The notes: generated from the letters alone by a model not told the origin. A stretch of 64,000 nt of DNA from Anaerolineae bacterium (GCA_016931365.1 JAFGEY010000217.1:1-64000), one strand, 5' to 3'; shown: positions 41,516 through 49,876, counted from the stretch's first letter. A program made the numbers and translations.

Positions 41516-42627
41516 TTTGCCTCTCCTTTCTCCAAACGGTGAGAAATAGCCGCCGGTGTCAATTTTTCCATCCACCGCATATAAAACCGTAAATTGTGCA
41601 TGGTCGCCAGGCGCAGGGCCAGCGTGTCGCCAATGCCAAACAGGTGATGGAGATAACTGCGCGAGTAATGGGTGCAGCACGGGCAGTCGCACACCTCGGA
41701 GACCGGCCGCCCGTCGCGCTTGTATTTGTCATCCTGGATGTAAAGGAATGAATGTCCAGAATCATTTTCATCAAAGCAGTACAACCGTTGGTGGCGGGCA
41801 TCGCGGGTGGGCAGCACGCAATCGAAAATCTGATAGCCCATCTCGACACAACACGCGATGCTTTCCGGGCTGCCCACGCCCAGCGCATACTTGGGCAAGT
41901 GATCGGGCATCAGGTCGGCGGTGCAGGCCAGCGTTTCCTCGGCCAGATTGCCGGCCGGATCGAGCGGCCAGCCGCCAAAGCCAAAGCCGTCAAAACCCAG
42001 CGGGATCAGCTCCTCGGCGCACTGTCGGCGCAGCGCCGGGTCATAGCCGCCGTGGATGACGCCGAACAGCCTGGGCCGTTCGGCGCCCTCCAGTCGCCGA
42101 TTTTCCACCTGACGGTCGAACTCGGCCTTGCAGCGCTTGGCCCAGGCCACCGTCCGTCGCACCGACTCGCTCACCGTCTGCCGGTCCGCATCAGGGCGCG
42201 GGCAGTCGTCCAGGCAGACCAGCACATCCGCGCCCAGATCGAACTGAATCTGGACCGACTTGTCCGGCGTGAGCTTGAGCTTGGGCTGCTCCTTAGCATC
42301 GACATTGGTAAACATAATCCCTGCATCGCTGATCGTGCCATAGCGCGCGTTCTCGCGGATCATCGACATGGCCTGAAAGCCGCCGGAATCGGAGATGATC
42401 GGCCTGTCCCAGCCCATGAAACGATGAATGCCGCCCTGGCTCTTGATCAAGCCGACGCCGGGCGATTGGGCCAGGTGCAGGGTGTTGACGACGATGCCCG
42501 GCACGCCGCAGCGTTCCAGGTCTTGGGCATCGACGGCGCGCACGACGCCGCGCGTGCCATCGGGGAAAAAGGTGGGCAGCGGGACGACGCCATGGCGGGT
42601 GATTAACTCGGTCGGTCGGGGTGTCAA
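41512..42627 (-). CDS. tgt: tRNA-guanine transglycosylase
   Basis: 371 residues from a TTG start; no better ATG precedes the conserved core. Family residues are in place: D80 in ISDSGGFQAM (base recognition), D269 in FDCVLPTRDARH (nucleophile), and the zinc site C313, C315, C318 and H344 in CDCPCC...MHN. It exchanges guanine-34 for preQ1 in tRNAs with GUN anticodons. It sits in an RNA-modification operon behind an Rmt-like gene and rsmI. No other queuosine synthesis gene is present in the window. Confidence 0.9.
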   Translation of the reverse strand: MTPRPTELITRHGVVPLPTFFPDGTRGVVRAVDAQDLERCGVPGIVVNTLHLAQSPGVGLIKSQGGIHRFMGWDRPIISDSGGFQAMSMIRENARYGTISDAGIMFTNVDAKEQPKLKLTPDKSVQIQFDLGADVLVCLDDCPRPDADRQTVSESVRRTVAWAKRCKAEFDRQVENRRLEGAERPRLFGVIHGGYDPALRRQCAEELIPLGFDGFGFGGWPLDPAGNLAEETLACTADLMPDHLPKYALGVGSPESIACCVEMGYQIFDCVLPTRDARHQRLYCFDENDSGHSFLYIQDDKYKRDGRPVSEVCDCPCCTHYSRSYLHHLFGIGDTLALRLATMHNLRFYMRWMEKLTPAAISHRLEKGEAK

Positions 42628-42660
42628 GTCTTTTCTTCTTTCATGTTGTGCATTCGGCGA

Positions 42661-43344
42661 TCAGCGGCCAGCGGCCCCGCCGATGACAATGACGTATTCA
42701 CCGCGCGGCGGCTCTTGTTCCAGGCGGGCGATCCCCTCGCTCAACGGGCCGCGCCAGACGTCTTCGTAGAGTTTGGTCAGTTCGTTGCACAGGGCAATGG
42801 GACGGTCGCCGAGCACGCGGGCGTCGCGCAGTGCGTCGAGCAGACGGTGCGGCGATTCATAGAGCACCAATGTGCGTGGATCGTCTTTAAATTCTTCAAA
42901 CATCACCTTGCGTGCCGCCGATTTGCGCGGCCCAAAGCCCAAAAAAACAAAAGGCATCGCCGGCAGCCCGGATACGCTCAACGCCGCCATCAATGCGTTG
43001 GGGCCGGGCACAGACACCATATCAATGCCCCGCTCGCGCAGCGTCCGGGCCAGTTCGTAGCCGGGATCGGCCAGCAGCGGCATCCCCGCCTCGGAGACCA
43101 GGGCCACATCGACCTGCGCCAGCGCGTCGAGGATGGCCTGCGTGCGCGCCTCCTTTTTGCGCTCATAGGCATCGGTAAAGCGCATCATGGGTGTGTGGAT
43201 GTCATAGCGCGCCAGCAGGCGCTGCGTTTTGGCCGGGTTTTCGGCGGCGATCAGCCCCACCTGGCGCAGCGTGCGCAGCGCGCGCGGGGTGATATCTTCC
43301 AGGTTGCCGATCGGCGTGCCGACGACGTACAGGGTGTGGGCCAT
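42661..43344 (-). CDS. rsmI: 16S rRNA 2'-O-ribose C1402 methyltransferase RsmI
   Basis: 227 residues. TP_methylase fold: TLYVVGTPIGNLEDITPRAL at the start, VALVSEAGMPLLADPGYELA, VPGPNALMAALSVSGLP, and LVLYESPHRLLDAL. The usual AAEDTR is AAENPA here, and VSDAGTP is VSEAGMP, so it is a divergent family member. RsmI methylates C1402 in the ribosomal decoding centre. It starts two bases after the stop of the Rmt-like gene, which targets a neighbouring position of the same region. Confidence 0.85.
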   Translation of the reverse strand: MAHTLYVVGTPIGNLEDITPRALRTLRQVGLIAAENPAKTQRLLARYDIHTPMMRFTDAYERKKEARTQAILDALAQVDVALVSEAGMPLLADPGYELARTLRERGIDMVSVPGPNALMAALSVSGLPAMPFVFLGFGPRKSAARKVMFEEFKDDPRTLVLYESPHRLLDALRDARVLGDRPIALCNELTKLYEDVWRGPLSEGIARLEQEPPRGEYVIVIGGAAGR

Positions 43345-43346
43345 CG

Positions 43347-44171
43347 TTATTTGCTCACCACAAAAGCCAGCTCGGTCTCGAAATCCAGCCGCGTCACCGA
43401 CCAGGGCCGGTCAGCGAGCATCGCCTCAAAGGTCTGGGCATAGTGCGCGACCATCCCCTTGGGCCGCCGTCCCAGGCTTGCGACCGGGTAAGTGACGACA
43501 ATGTGCGGCGCGTGAAGACAATCGAGCAAGGTCAACGTGCTCCCCTTTTCCTGCTGCTCCAGGCAGGCACTCGATTTGAGCAGCAGCGCCACGTCGGCCT
43601 GTTCCTCCGGCGAGCGGCAGAGAATGTCGTGCAAGTGCGCCCGCCCACGCACGCCAGCCAGGTCGAAAAAGTGGTTGAGGAACTCGATCCGCTGCGCGTC
43701 GATGTCGTAGGCGTTATAGACGGCGTCGGGAGCCAGGTTCATCCAGGGCAAGGCCAACGGGCCAAGACCGCAAGCCAGGTCGAGCAGGACAGCCGGCGTG
43801 CCGGTGCAAGCAAAGATGCGCTCGAAGAAATGATCCAGGATGTGCAGCCGCTCGCGCGTCGAGGCGTGCAGCGAGAGCAGCTTGTGGCAGGTCAGTTTAA
43901 ACGCCGACCGATCGGCCATCGTACTCGATGACGACATCGTGTACGATGTCGAGAGATCATCGAGCGCGCGGCGATAGTTGATCGTCGATCCATACGCGCC
44001 GTAAACCTGGTGGAGCTTGGATTTGGTCGATTTGATCGCCTGCGCGAGCGTTTCCTGCCGGGCCAATGCCTGGGCAGCGATGCGCCGCACCGTATCGGCG
44101 CAGACGCGGCGATATTTAGGCGAGGCGAGCACATTGGCCGTAATCTGTTCGAGTGCGTGTGATTCTTGCAT
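43347..44171 (-). CDS. 16S rRNA m7G1405 methyltransferase homologue (Rmt/Arm/FmrO family)
   Basis: 274 residues; ATG with GAGG seven bases upstream. The match to aminoglycoside-resistance enzymes such as RmtB runs along the whole chain: NVLASPKYRRVCADTVRRIA (residues 13-32), LLSLHASTRERL (98-109), the SAM loop VLLDLACGLGPLALPW (128-143), DVALLLKSSACLEQQEKGS (193-211) and VTYPVASLGRRPKGM (226-240). Known members methylate N7 of G1405 and block gentamicin and kanamycin binding. It has its own promoter and leads an operon with rsmI. It could be an intrinsic resistance or housekeeping methylase; activity is not shown. Confidence 0.8.
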   Translation of the reverse strand: MQESHALEQITANVLASPKYRRVCADTVRRIAAQALARQETLAQAIKSTKSKLHQVYGAYGSTINYRRALDDLSTSYTMSSSSTMADRSAFKLTCHKLLSLHASTRERLHILDHFFERIFACTGTPAVLLDLACGLGPLALPWMNLAPDAVYNAYDIDAQRIEFLNHFFDLAGVRGRAHLHDILCRSPEEQADVALLLKSSACLEQQEKGSTLTLLDCLHAPHIVVTYPVASLGRRPKGMVAHYAQTFEAMLADRPWSVTRLDFETELAFVVSK

Positions 44172-44205
44172 ATCGATCCTCTACGCTTTTTAAGGCCGCC
44201 TGCTC

Positions 44206-44233
44206 ATTGTAACGTTTTTTGGACAAAAGTCAA
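44206..44233 (-). promoter_or_regulatory. Promoter of the Rmt-like/rsmI/tgt operon
   Basis: On the minus strand TTGACT (44233-44228), a 16-base spacer and TACAAT (44211-44206) lie 35 bases before the ATG at 44171 and just downstream of the anti-sigma terminator. Confidence 0.65.
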
Positions 44234-44249
44234 AGGCTTGCTGCCGAAC

Positions 44250-44286
44250 AAAAAAGCCTCCGGGCAGCGATCGCCGCCCGGAGGCT
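44250..44286 (-). terminator. Terminator of the sigma/anti-sigma operon
   Basis: On the minus strand AGCCTCCGGGC (44286-44276) pairs perfectly with GCCCGGAGGCT (44265-44255) and is followed by a run of six T. Confidence 0.9.
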
Positions 44287-44309
44287 CAAGACCAAAGAAA
44301 TCTATAAAA

Positions 44310-45221
44310 CTATATTCTTTTACGAATTACGATCAGGGCGACGATCAGCGCAGCCAAGGCGATACCCAGACCAATCTCAGCCACCTGCCAGGCGATGCGC
44401 GGCGATCTGATTGGAAGCGGCGCTTCCTCCAGCGGCGGTTCGGTCCACGCGGCCTCCGGCGTTGCGATCTCTCGTTCTGCCGCCAGGTTAGTTTCCGGCG
44501 CCGGCGTCATTTCGGTGGCGGCGAGCGGCACGGCTTTCTCAGTGACAGTGACCGTCGCGGCGACCTGGACGTCCATCGTCGCGCCTGCGCCGCCTGGTTC
44601 TGCCTCGGAAACCATCACCCGCGCCTCCGGTGCCGGCGTTGCCTCTGCGGTGGCGTCAAGCGGCATCGCCTCCGGCTCTGATGTTACACGCTCAGCCTCA
44701 CTCGGAACAGCTTTTTCACCCACCTTTTCCCCGTCATCCGTGCCGCGCGGCGACATTTCCGGTTCTGCCACGCCATATTCCTGGACGAGCATCACCTCCG
44801 ATGCGGCTTGGGTCGCCATCGCCACACCTGGCGCTTGGGAGGCCATCGGCATCATCGGGCCGCCGGTCAGCACATCGCCGACGAGGACAAAAACAAAGAG
44901 GAGCGCCACCAGCGCCGTAGCCCACTGGGCAGCGAACAGAGTTCGCCGCCGGGGGGAAATCAACGCACGTTTTGCGGCAGGCCGGCCCTCGAGGTCGGCC
45001 CGTCGAACGACAAAAGCGCGCGGCACCGGGATCGTCGGCGCTTGCCGCAGCAGGCGCTTGGTCCACAGCAGCATTTCCAGTTCCTCGCGGCACAATTCGC
45101 AAGATTCAAGGTGAGATTGTACCCGCGCCCGCTCCCGTTCCGGCAGCGCCCGATCGATGTACGCCGAGAGGCGTTCACTGATATATCTATGCTCGGTTTT
45201 TCCGATCTGTGTCTTGTTCAT
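44310..45221 (-). CDS. Anti-sigma factor with zinc-finger domain
   Basis: 303 residues; ATG with GGAGG upstream, overlapping the sigma factor stop by four bases. The N-terminal zf-HC2 anti-sigma domain shows H38-x3-C42-x2-C45 in SHLESCELCREEL. One membrane helix follows near residue 105. The outside part is a long Glu/Ala/Pro/Thr-rich low-complexity region (TPAPEARVMVSEAEP, TPAPETNLAAE), and a second helix plus RKRI end the chain. It would hold the ECF sigma factor at the membrane until a signal releases it. Confidence 0.85.
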   Translation of the reverse strand: MNKTQIGKTEHRYISERLSAYIDRALPERERARVQSHLESCELCREELEMLLWTKRLLRQAPTIPVPRAFVVRRADLEGRPAAKRALISPRRRTLFAAQWATALVALLFVFVLVGDVLTGGPMMPMASQAPGVAMATQAASEVMLVQEYGVAEPEMSPRGTDDGEKVGEKAVPSEAERVTSEPEAMPLDATAEATPAPEARVMVSEAEPGGAGATMDVQVAATVTVTEKAVPLAATEMTPAPETNLAAEREIATPEAAWTEPPLEEAPLPIRSPRIAWQVAEIGLGIALAALIVALIVIRKRI

Positions 45222-45886
45222 CGTTGTCCTCCGAGCCAGCGAACGCCCATCCACTCCAAGAGCAGATATGCCAACCCGGCAACACCTCCACCTTTGTTCT
45301 CTAGACGGTAGCGCGCAGGTAAAAGTTCCGTGTGCCCCTGCATAAAGTCCCGCAGTTTGCCGCGCGCACGGTTCAGCCGCGACTTGACCGTGCCCAGCGA
45401 AACGCCCAACGCTTCGGCGATTTCGTCATATTGCATCTCCTGAATGTCGGAGAGAATGAGCACGGCACGCTGCTCTGGGGGCAGTGTGTTCAGCCCACGC
45501 TGGATCAGATCGCCCAGTTCTTGCTGATCGACGTATTCTTCGGGGCGCTGTTCTCGTTCGCCTTGCAGGCGTGTCTCTTCGGGGTCGGTGTACAAGACGG
45601 CATCGAGCGGGGCCGTGGGACGTCGCTTTTTGACGCGCAACTGATCGTAACAGGCATTGGTGGCGATGCGCATCAGCCAGCCTTTGAACGACCCGCCGCG
45701 AAATCGATCGATGGCCTTGTAAGCCGAAATGAACGCCTCTTGCGCAGCATCGGCAGCGGCATCGACGTCACCCAGAATGCGATATGCGACATTATAGATA
45801 ATCGTTTGATAATGCACGACCAGTTGGTTAAAAGCTTCCAGGTCGCCACCCTGCGCGGACGCGATCAGGGCCAATTCGTCGAACAT
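45218..45886 (-). CDS. ECF RNA polymerase sigma factor (RpoE/SigE-like)
   Basis: 222 residues. Region 2: FNQLVVHYQTIIYNVAYRIL, DAAQEAFISAYKAIDRFRGG and FKGWLMRIATNACYDQLRVK. Region 4: LPPEQRAVLILSDIQEMQYD and LGVSLGTVKSRLNRARGKLR. The C-terminus has an extra 40 residues with a hydrophobic patch (GVAGLAYLLLEWMGV). It is co-transcribed with its anti-sigma factor. It is divergent to a tRNA-Leu gene and may respond to envelope stress (inference). Confidence 0.9.
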   Translation of the reverse strand: MFDELALIASAQGGDLEAFNQLVVHYQTIIYNVAYRILGDVDAAADAAQEAFISAYKAIDRFRGGSFKGWLMRIATNACYDQLRVKKRRPTAPLDAVLYTDPEETRLQGEREQRPEEYVDQQELGDLIQRGLNTLPPEQRAVLILSDIQEMQYDEIAEALGVSLGTVKSRLNRARGKLRDFMQGHTELLPARYRLENKGGGVAGLAYLLLEWMGVRWLGGQR

Positions 45887-45914
45887 AGTAGTCCTCAGTA
45901 GTGCAAGCCCAAAC

Positions 45915-45943
45915 TTGACGAAATCACATTTTCGGTTTATACT
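45915..45943 (+). promoter_or_regulatory. Promoter of tRNA-Leu(CAA)
   Basis: TTGACG (45915-45920), 17 bases and TATACT (45938-45943) lie 12 bases before the tRNA 5' end; near-consensus. Confidence 0.8.
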
Positions 45944-45954
45944 CTAGTTTATAA

Positions 45955-46038
45955 GCCGGAGTGGCGGAACTGGCAGACGCGCGCGACTCAAAATCGCGTG
46001 GGGGTGACCTCTTGTGGGTTCAATTCCCACCTCCGGCA
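45955..46038 (+). tRNA. tRNA-Leu (anticodon CAA)
   Basis: 84 bases. GCCGGAG pairs with CTCCGGC, discriminator A at 46038. Anticodon loop CTCAAAA between CGCGA and TCGCG gives CAA at 45989-45991. The long variable arm (GGGGGTGACCTCT) and the GGTTCAATTCC T-arm confirm tRNA-Leu. CCA is not encoded. Confidence 0.95.
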
Positions 46039-46091
46039 TATTTATTATACCAGCTTTAAAACAAAACGCGAATCGATAAGGTGCATAGAGG

Positions 46092-46131
46092 GGCTGGTCC
46101 CTGTCCCAGGGAGTAGCCTCTTATTTTGTCC
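46092..46131 (+). terminator. Possible terminator after tRNA-Leu(CAA)
   Basis: GGCT and TCCCT pair with AGGGA and AGCC (46092-46118), followed by TCTTATTTTG. The stem is interrupted, so this is a weak call. Confidence 0.4.
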
Positions 46132-46158
46132 CCTCACTTTCAAATCGACGGAGCGGCG

Positions 46159-46575
46159 ATGTCTGGCAAGCATGGATGGGTTGTCATTTTAGCCATGATC
46201 GCAGGACTGTTTAGCGGTATCGGCCTGGGCCTGCTGATCGGCTGGGTGATCGCCCCCGTGGAATACGTGGACACGGACATCTCGTTCCTTCACCCCGCCT
46301 ACAAACAAGAACTGATGTTGATGGTCGCCGAGGCCTACCTGATCGGCGGTGACCTGAACACGGCGCGCGCCCGGCTGGCCCTGCTCCGTTTGCAAGACCC
46401 TGCCCTCGCCGTCGCCGACCTGGCCGAACAGCGCATCGCCCAAAATGGCCCATTGGCCGAAATTCAGGCCCTGGCGACGCTGGCGTCGGCGTTGGACATT
46501 CAACGCGACGGATTGCAGCCTTACGTGCTCCCCGCACAACCGGATGAACCTTCAGTCGAAGGAGCAGGGCCATGA
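46159..46575 (+). CDS. Small membrane protein, paralog of the next gene
   Basis: 138 residues from the ATG with GGAG five bases upstream. One membrane helix (about residues 8-30, GLFSGIGLGLLIGWVIAPVEY) is followed by a helical soluble domain with HPAYKQELMLMVAEAYLIGG and DLNTARARLALL, which looks like a TPR-type helix pair. The next gene repeats this plan, so the two came from a tandem duplication. Function unknown; the position after the helix suggests an extracytoplasmic domain. Confidence 0.65.
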   Translation: MSGKHGWVVILAMIAGLFSGIGLGLLIGWVIAPVEYVDTDISFLHPAYKQELMLMVAEAYLIGGDLNTARARLALLRLQDPALAVADLAEQRIAQNGPLAEIQALATLASALDIQRDGLQPYVLPAQPDEPSVEGAGP

Positions 46576-47537
46576 TCTCGGTTTCGCCCAGACGTAAGCC
46601 AAGTCGATGGATGCTGCCCGTACTGCTTTTGATCGCCCTGACATTGGGAACGGGCATTGGACTGCTGGTTAGTTGGGCGCTCTGGCCGGTTGAGTACGTA
46701 AACGTCGCGCCGAGCTCGCTCTACCCCGCGCACCGAAACGAATACCTGGTGCTGATCGCGGTATCCTATGCCCGCAACCGCGATCTGGGCCAGGCGCAGC
46801 GCCGCCTGGCCGATCTCGGCAGTTCGGCCCAAATCGAAGCGCAACTGGTCGCCCTGGCCGAAGACTATATCCTGAACGGCAAAAATGCTTCGGAAACGCG
46901 CGCCCTGGCCGGACTGGCCTATGCCCTCGGCTATCGACGCGCCGCACTGCTGCCCTACCTGCCTGAGGTGCTGCCCACAGCAACCTGGACGCCCTTCCCG
47001 ACCGTGCCGACATCGACTCTCAGGCCGCTGCCCACAGCCACTGAGACACCGATCCCGACGCCGACTGAGACGGCAGTGATTGACCCAACCCCCATTGACG
47101 CCACCGCCGCCCCAAGCCCGACTCCGGTCGAAACACCGACAGCACTGCCGACGACGACGCCAATGCACACACTGCGCCCTACCTGGACGCCAACCATCAC
47201 CCCCACGCCCAGGCCGCGCTACAAGATCGTCGAACAGCAGCGAACGTGCGATCCACCCGGCGGCGTTCTGGCCGTAACCGTGCTCGATGAGACCGGACGC
47301 CCCCAACCGGGCGTGGAACTGCTGGTGCGTTGGAATGGCGGCGATGATCGCTTTTTCACCGGTCTCAAGCCAGAGCTAGGCCCCGGTTACGCCGATTTCA
47401 CCCTCGCGCGCGGACAGACCTACGAACTGGTCATGGTGGGAATGGAGAGCGATGTCGTGCAAGGCCTCGACGCCGAAGGGTGCGGGGAAGCACAACTGGC
47501 CTCCTGGACGGTGGTTTTGAGGCTGAACCGGCCATGA
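46572..47537 (+). CDS. Membrane protein with TPR-like segment, Thr/Pro linker and beta domain
   Basis: 321 residues; ATG overlaps the previous stop (ATGA). Residues 1-125 parallel the preceding protein (GIGLLVSWALWPVEYVN; YPAHRNEYLVLIAVSYARNR; DLGQAQRRLADLG). A 70-residue Thr/Pro linker (for example PTATETPIPTPTETAV) follows. The last 95 residues form a beta domain with one Cys pair (RTCDPPGGVLAVTVLDETGR ... EGCGEAQ) resembling a bacterial Ig/carboxypeptidase-regulatory-like fold. The product is probably exposed on the surface. Function unknown. Confidence 0.65.
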   Translation: MISVSPRRKPSRWMLPVLLLIALTLGTGIGLLVSWALWPVEYVNVAPSSLYPAHRNEYLVLIAVSYARNRDLGQAQRRLADLGSSAQIEAQLVALAEDYILNGKNASETRALAGLAYALGYRRAALLPYLPEVLPTATWTPFPTVPTSTLRPLPTATETPIPTPTETAVIDPTPIDATAAPSPTPVETPTALPTTTPMHTLRPTWTPTITPTPRPRYKIVEQQRTCDPPGGVLAVTVLDETGRPQPGVELLVRWNGGDDRFFTGLKPELGPGYADFTLARGQTYELVMVGMESDVVQGLDAEGCGEAQLASWTVVLRLNRP

Positions 47538-49867
47538 AGCAGTGGAGCAGGGCACTGCCCAGGCTCACTTTGCTGGCGATTTTATTGCTGGGCTTTGGGT
47601 TGCGGCTGTACCGTCTTGGCGATCAGCCCATCTGGTGGGACGAAGGGCATGCCGTTTGGGCCGCGCGGCAGTCGCTTTACGAAACCACGCGCATCACCGC
47701 ATACGATGTTCATCCCCCCTTGTACCTGTGGCTGCTGCACGGCTGGCTGCGGCTGGCCGGAGAAAGCGAATTTGCGGTGCGCTACCTGTCGCTGATCGGC
47801 GGGGTGCTGACCGTGGCCCTGGTTTATGTAGTCGCCCGGCGGCTGCTCGGCCGGCGCGCGGCACTGCTGGCGGCGCTGCTCCTGTCGACGGCCCGCTTTC
47901 ACATCTGGTGGTCGCAGGAAGCGCGAATGTACGTCTGGGCGGCGTTTTTCAGCTTGATGTCCGTGCATTGGTTTACACGGCTGCGCCAGGGTGGTTTGCG
48001 CGCGTGGTGGGGGTACGTCTTTGCCAGCGCGGCGGCGCTATACACACTCTATCTATCGGCGCTGATCTTGCTCATCCAAAACCTGTTTGTCGTGCTGACC
48101 GTGTGGCATCATCCCCGTCGACGCCACGTTTTGTTCACCTGGGCGCTGTCACAACTAGGCGTACTGCTCCTCTACGCACCGTGGCTTTACCTGGCTATTC
48201 CTCGCATCCGCCACGACACGGCCCGAGCGCCGTTTACCCTGGCGCAGGTCTGGCGGTTGTTCGGCACAGTGCTGACCACCGGTATTTCGACCGATCTAGA
48301 TCGATACACCGGGTTGCTGGTCGTGTTCGGCCTTATTGCGCTTGCCGGGCTGGCGCTGCTCGTCCTGGATCGATCACAGCCGCAGCGCTACGGTTTTGCC
48401 GGGTGGGAAGTGGGCCTGCTGCTGGCATTGCCACTCCTCGTGCCGCCGACGGTGATTTACGGCCTGTCGATCCCGCGCGGCTTTTTTTATTCGCCCAAAC
48501 CCGAGGCACGTTATCTGCTACTTTTTGCACCCTACTTGTACATTCTACTAGCCGGAACGCTGGCCAGGTTGTGGCCCAAAGGACGTTGGGCGCGCGCGAT
48601 GTCGGCGCTAGCCCTTGTCCTGGTGCTGGGGGCGTGGGTCGGCGTGCTGCCGCAGCACTATGCCGGGCGCTACCTGCGCGATGACATGCGTTCGGCTCTG
48701 CGCGCGCTGGCCGTTTACGCCCAGCCTGACGACGCGGTGCTGCTCGTCTCCGGCGATCGCTACCCGGTGTTTCTGTACCATTACAACCGCGCGTTTCCTG
48801 ATGGCGACGGCCCGACGGTATACCTGATGCCGCGCCACAGTTCGCTGTTTGCTGCCGAAAACGTCGACGCGGAACTCGCGCCACTGCACGAACAGCACGA
48901 CCGGTTGTGGCTGGCGAGTTTCGAGCGATCAATGCAAGATCCCGACAACCTGGTCGAAAGCTGGCTGGACGCCCGCCGCGCCTCAGTGTTGAATGTCGCT
49001 CAAGACTACAATTTCCTGCGCCTGTACACCCACAAAAGCATTACTCCTCTCCCCCGCACCGACATTCAGCCGCAATACGACATTGCATACTCGGCCGTTC
49101 GCGGAATTTTGGGCTATGATTTGCCAGCCCAAGAGTTTCGCCCCGGCGATGTGCTCCAGGCAGCGATTTACGTGCAGGCAGAATCGATGCCCAACATGAA
49201 CGTGTATCTGGTCGATCCGCACGGACAACGGATCGACCGGCAGACGTTTGCGCTGCCCGGAGGCGTGCCGGGGCGCGTGCCGCTCGCGTTTCGCATCTAT
49301 GAATACACCGCGCCGGGGCGATACGTTTTGATGGCATGTGCCGGCGATGTCAGCGACGTTGATGCAGGCAGCGTTGACGCTGCCTGCGTCGATGTGCCGG
49401 CCGGGCGGGTGACGTTGAGCAAGCGCCTGCCCAAAGGCAAGCCGGCCGTGGCGCAGCAGGTTGATCTCGGTGCGGGACGGGTTCGCTTCCTAGGCTACAC
49501 CCTGTCGAGTGAGCGGGTGCGGGCGGGGAAAATATTGACTGTCGATCTACACTGGCAGGCGCAAACTGCGCTGGATCGCCCCTACACGGTATTCGCTCAT
49601 TTGCTCGGCCCGTATAATCCGGCCACAAGTGGCCCGCTGTGGGCGCAACACGACGGCCAGCCCCTCGACGGCGGGCATCCTACCACGCGCTGGCTGCCGG
49701 GCCAGATGGTGATCGACCGGCGAGTGTTTGAAATCGGCGCGGATACACCGCCCGGCACATACCAGATCGAGATCGGCCTGTACGACGCCCTGACCGGCGA
49801 ACGGTTGGCCGTCGCCGGAGATGAGGCCAACCGGATTTTGCTGGCCGACATCCAGGTTATTCCATAG
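47534..49867 (+). CDS. GT39-like membrane glycosyltransferase with two C-terminal beta modules
   Basis: 777 residues; ATG overlaps the previous stop (ATGA). GT-C motifs: IWWDEGHAVWAAR (catalytic Asp-Glu), DVHPPLYLWLLHGWLRL, RYLSLIGG and WWSQEARMYVWAAFFSL. After about eleven helices come two beta-sandwich modules (residues about 530-640 and 650-777: YTVFAHLLGPYNP; HPTTRWLPGQMVID; PPGTYQIEIGLYDALTGERL). The same module ends the genes at 16199 and 24848. It may glycosylate the products of the two preceding genes (speculation from the operon). Confidence 0.75.
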   Translation: MKQWSRALPRLTLLAILLLGFGLRLYRLGDQPIWWDEGHAVWAARQSLYETTRITAYDVHPPLYLWLLHGWLRLAGESEFAVRYLSLIGGVLTVALVYVVARRLLGRRAALLAALLLSTARFHIWWSQEARMYVWAAFFSLMSVHWFTRLRQGGLRAWWGYVFASAAALYTLYLSALILLIQNLFVVLTVWHHPRRRHVLFTWALSQLGVLLLYAPWLYLAIPRIRHDTARAPFTLAQVWRLFGTVLTTGISTDLDRYTGLLVVFGLIALAGLALLVLDRSQPQRYGFAGWEVGLLLALPLLVPPTVIYGLSIPRGFFYSPKPEARYLLLFAPYLYILLAGTLARLWPKGRWARAMSALALVLVLGAWVGVLPQHYAGRYLRDDMRSALRALAVYAQPDDAVLLVSGDRYPVFLYHYNRAFPDGDGPTVYLMPRHSSLFAAENVDAELAPLHEQHDRLWLASFERSMQDPDNLVESWLDARRASVLNVAQDYNFLRLYTHKSITPLPRTDIQPQYDIAYSAVRGILGYDLPAQEFRPGDVLQAAIYVQAESMPNMNVYLVDPHGQRIDRQTFALPGGVPGRVPLAFRIYEYTAPGRYVLMACAGDVSDVDAGSVDAACVDVPAGRVTLSKRLPKGKPAVAQQVDLGAGRVRFLGYTLSSERVRAGKILTVDLHWQAQTALDRPYTVFAHLLGPYNPATSGPLWAQHDGQPLDGGHPTTRWLPGQMVIDRRVFEIGADTPPGTYQIEIGLYDALTGERLAVAGDEANRILLADIQVIP
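49364..49387. repeat. Perfect palindrome inside the glycosyltransferase gene
   Basis: GCAGGCAGCGT (49364-49374) pairs with ACGCTGCCTGC (49377-49387), loop TG. It encodes AGSVDAAC in the linker-like part of the first beta module, so the reading frame tolerates it. Confidence 0.8.
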
Positions 49868-49876
49868 GAGCATAGC

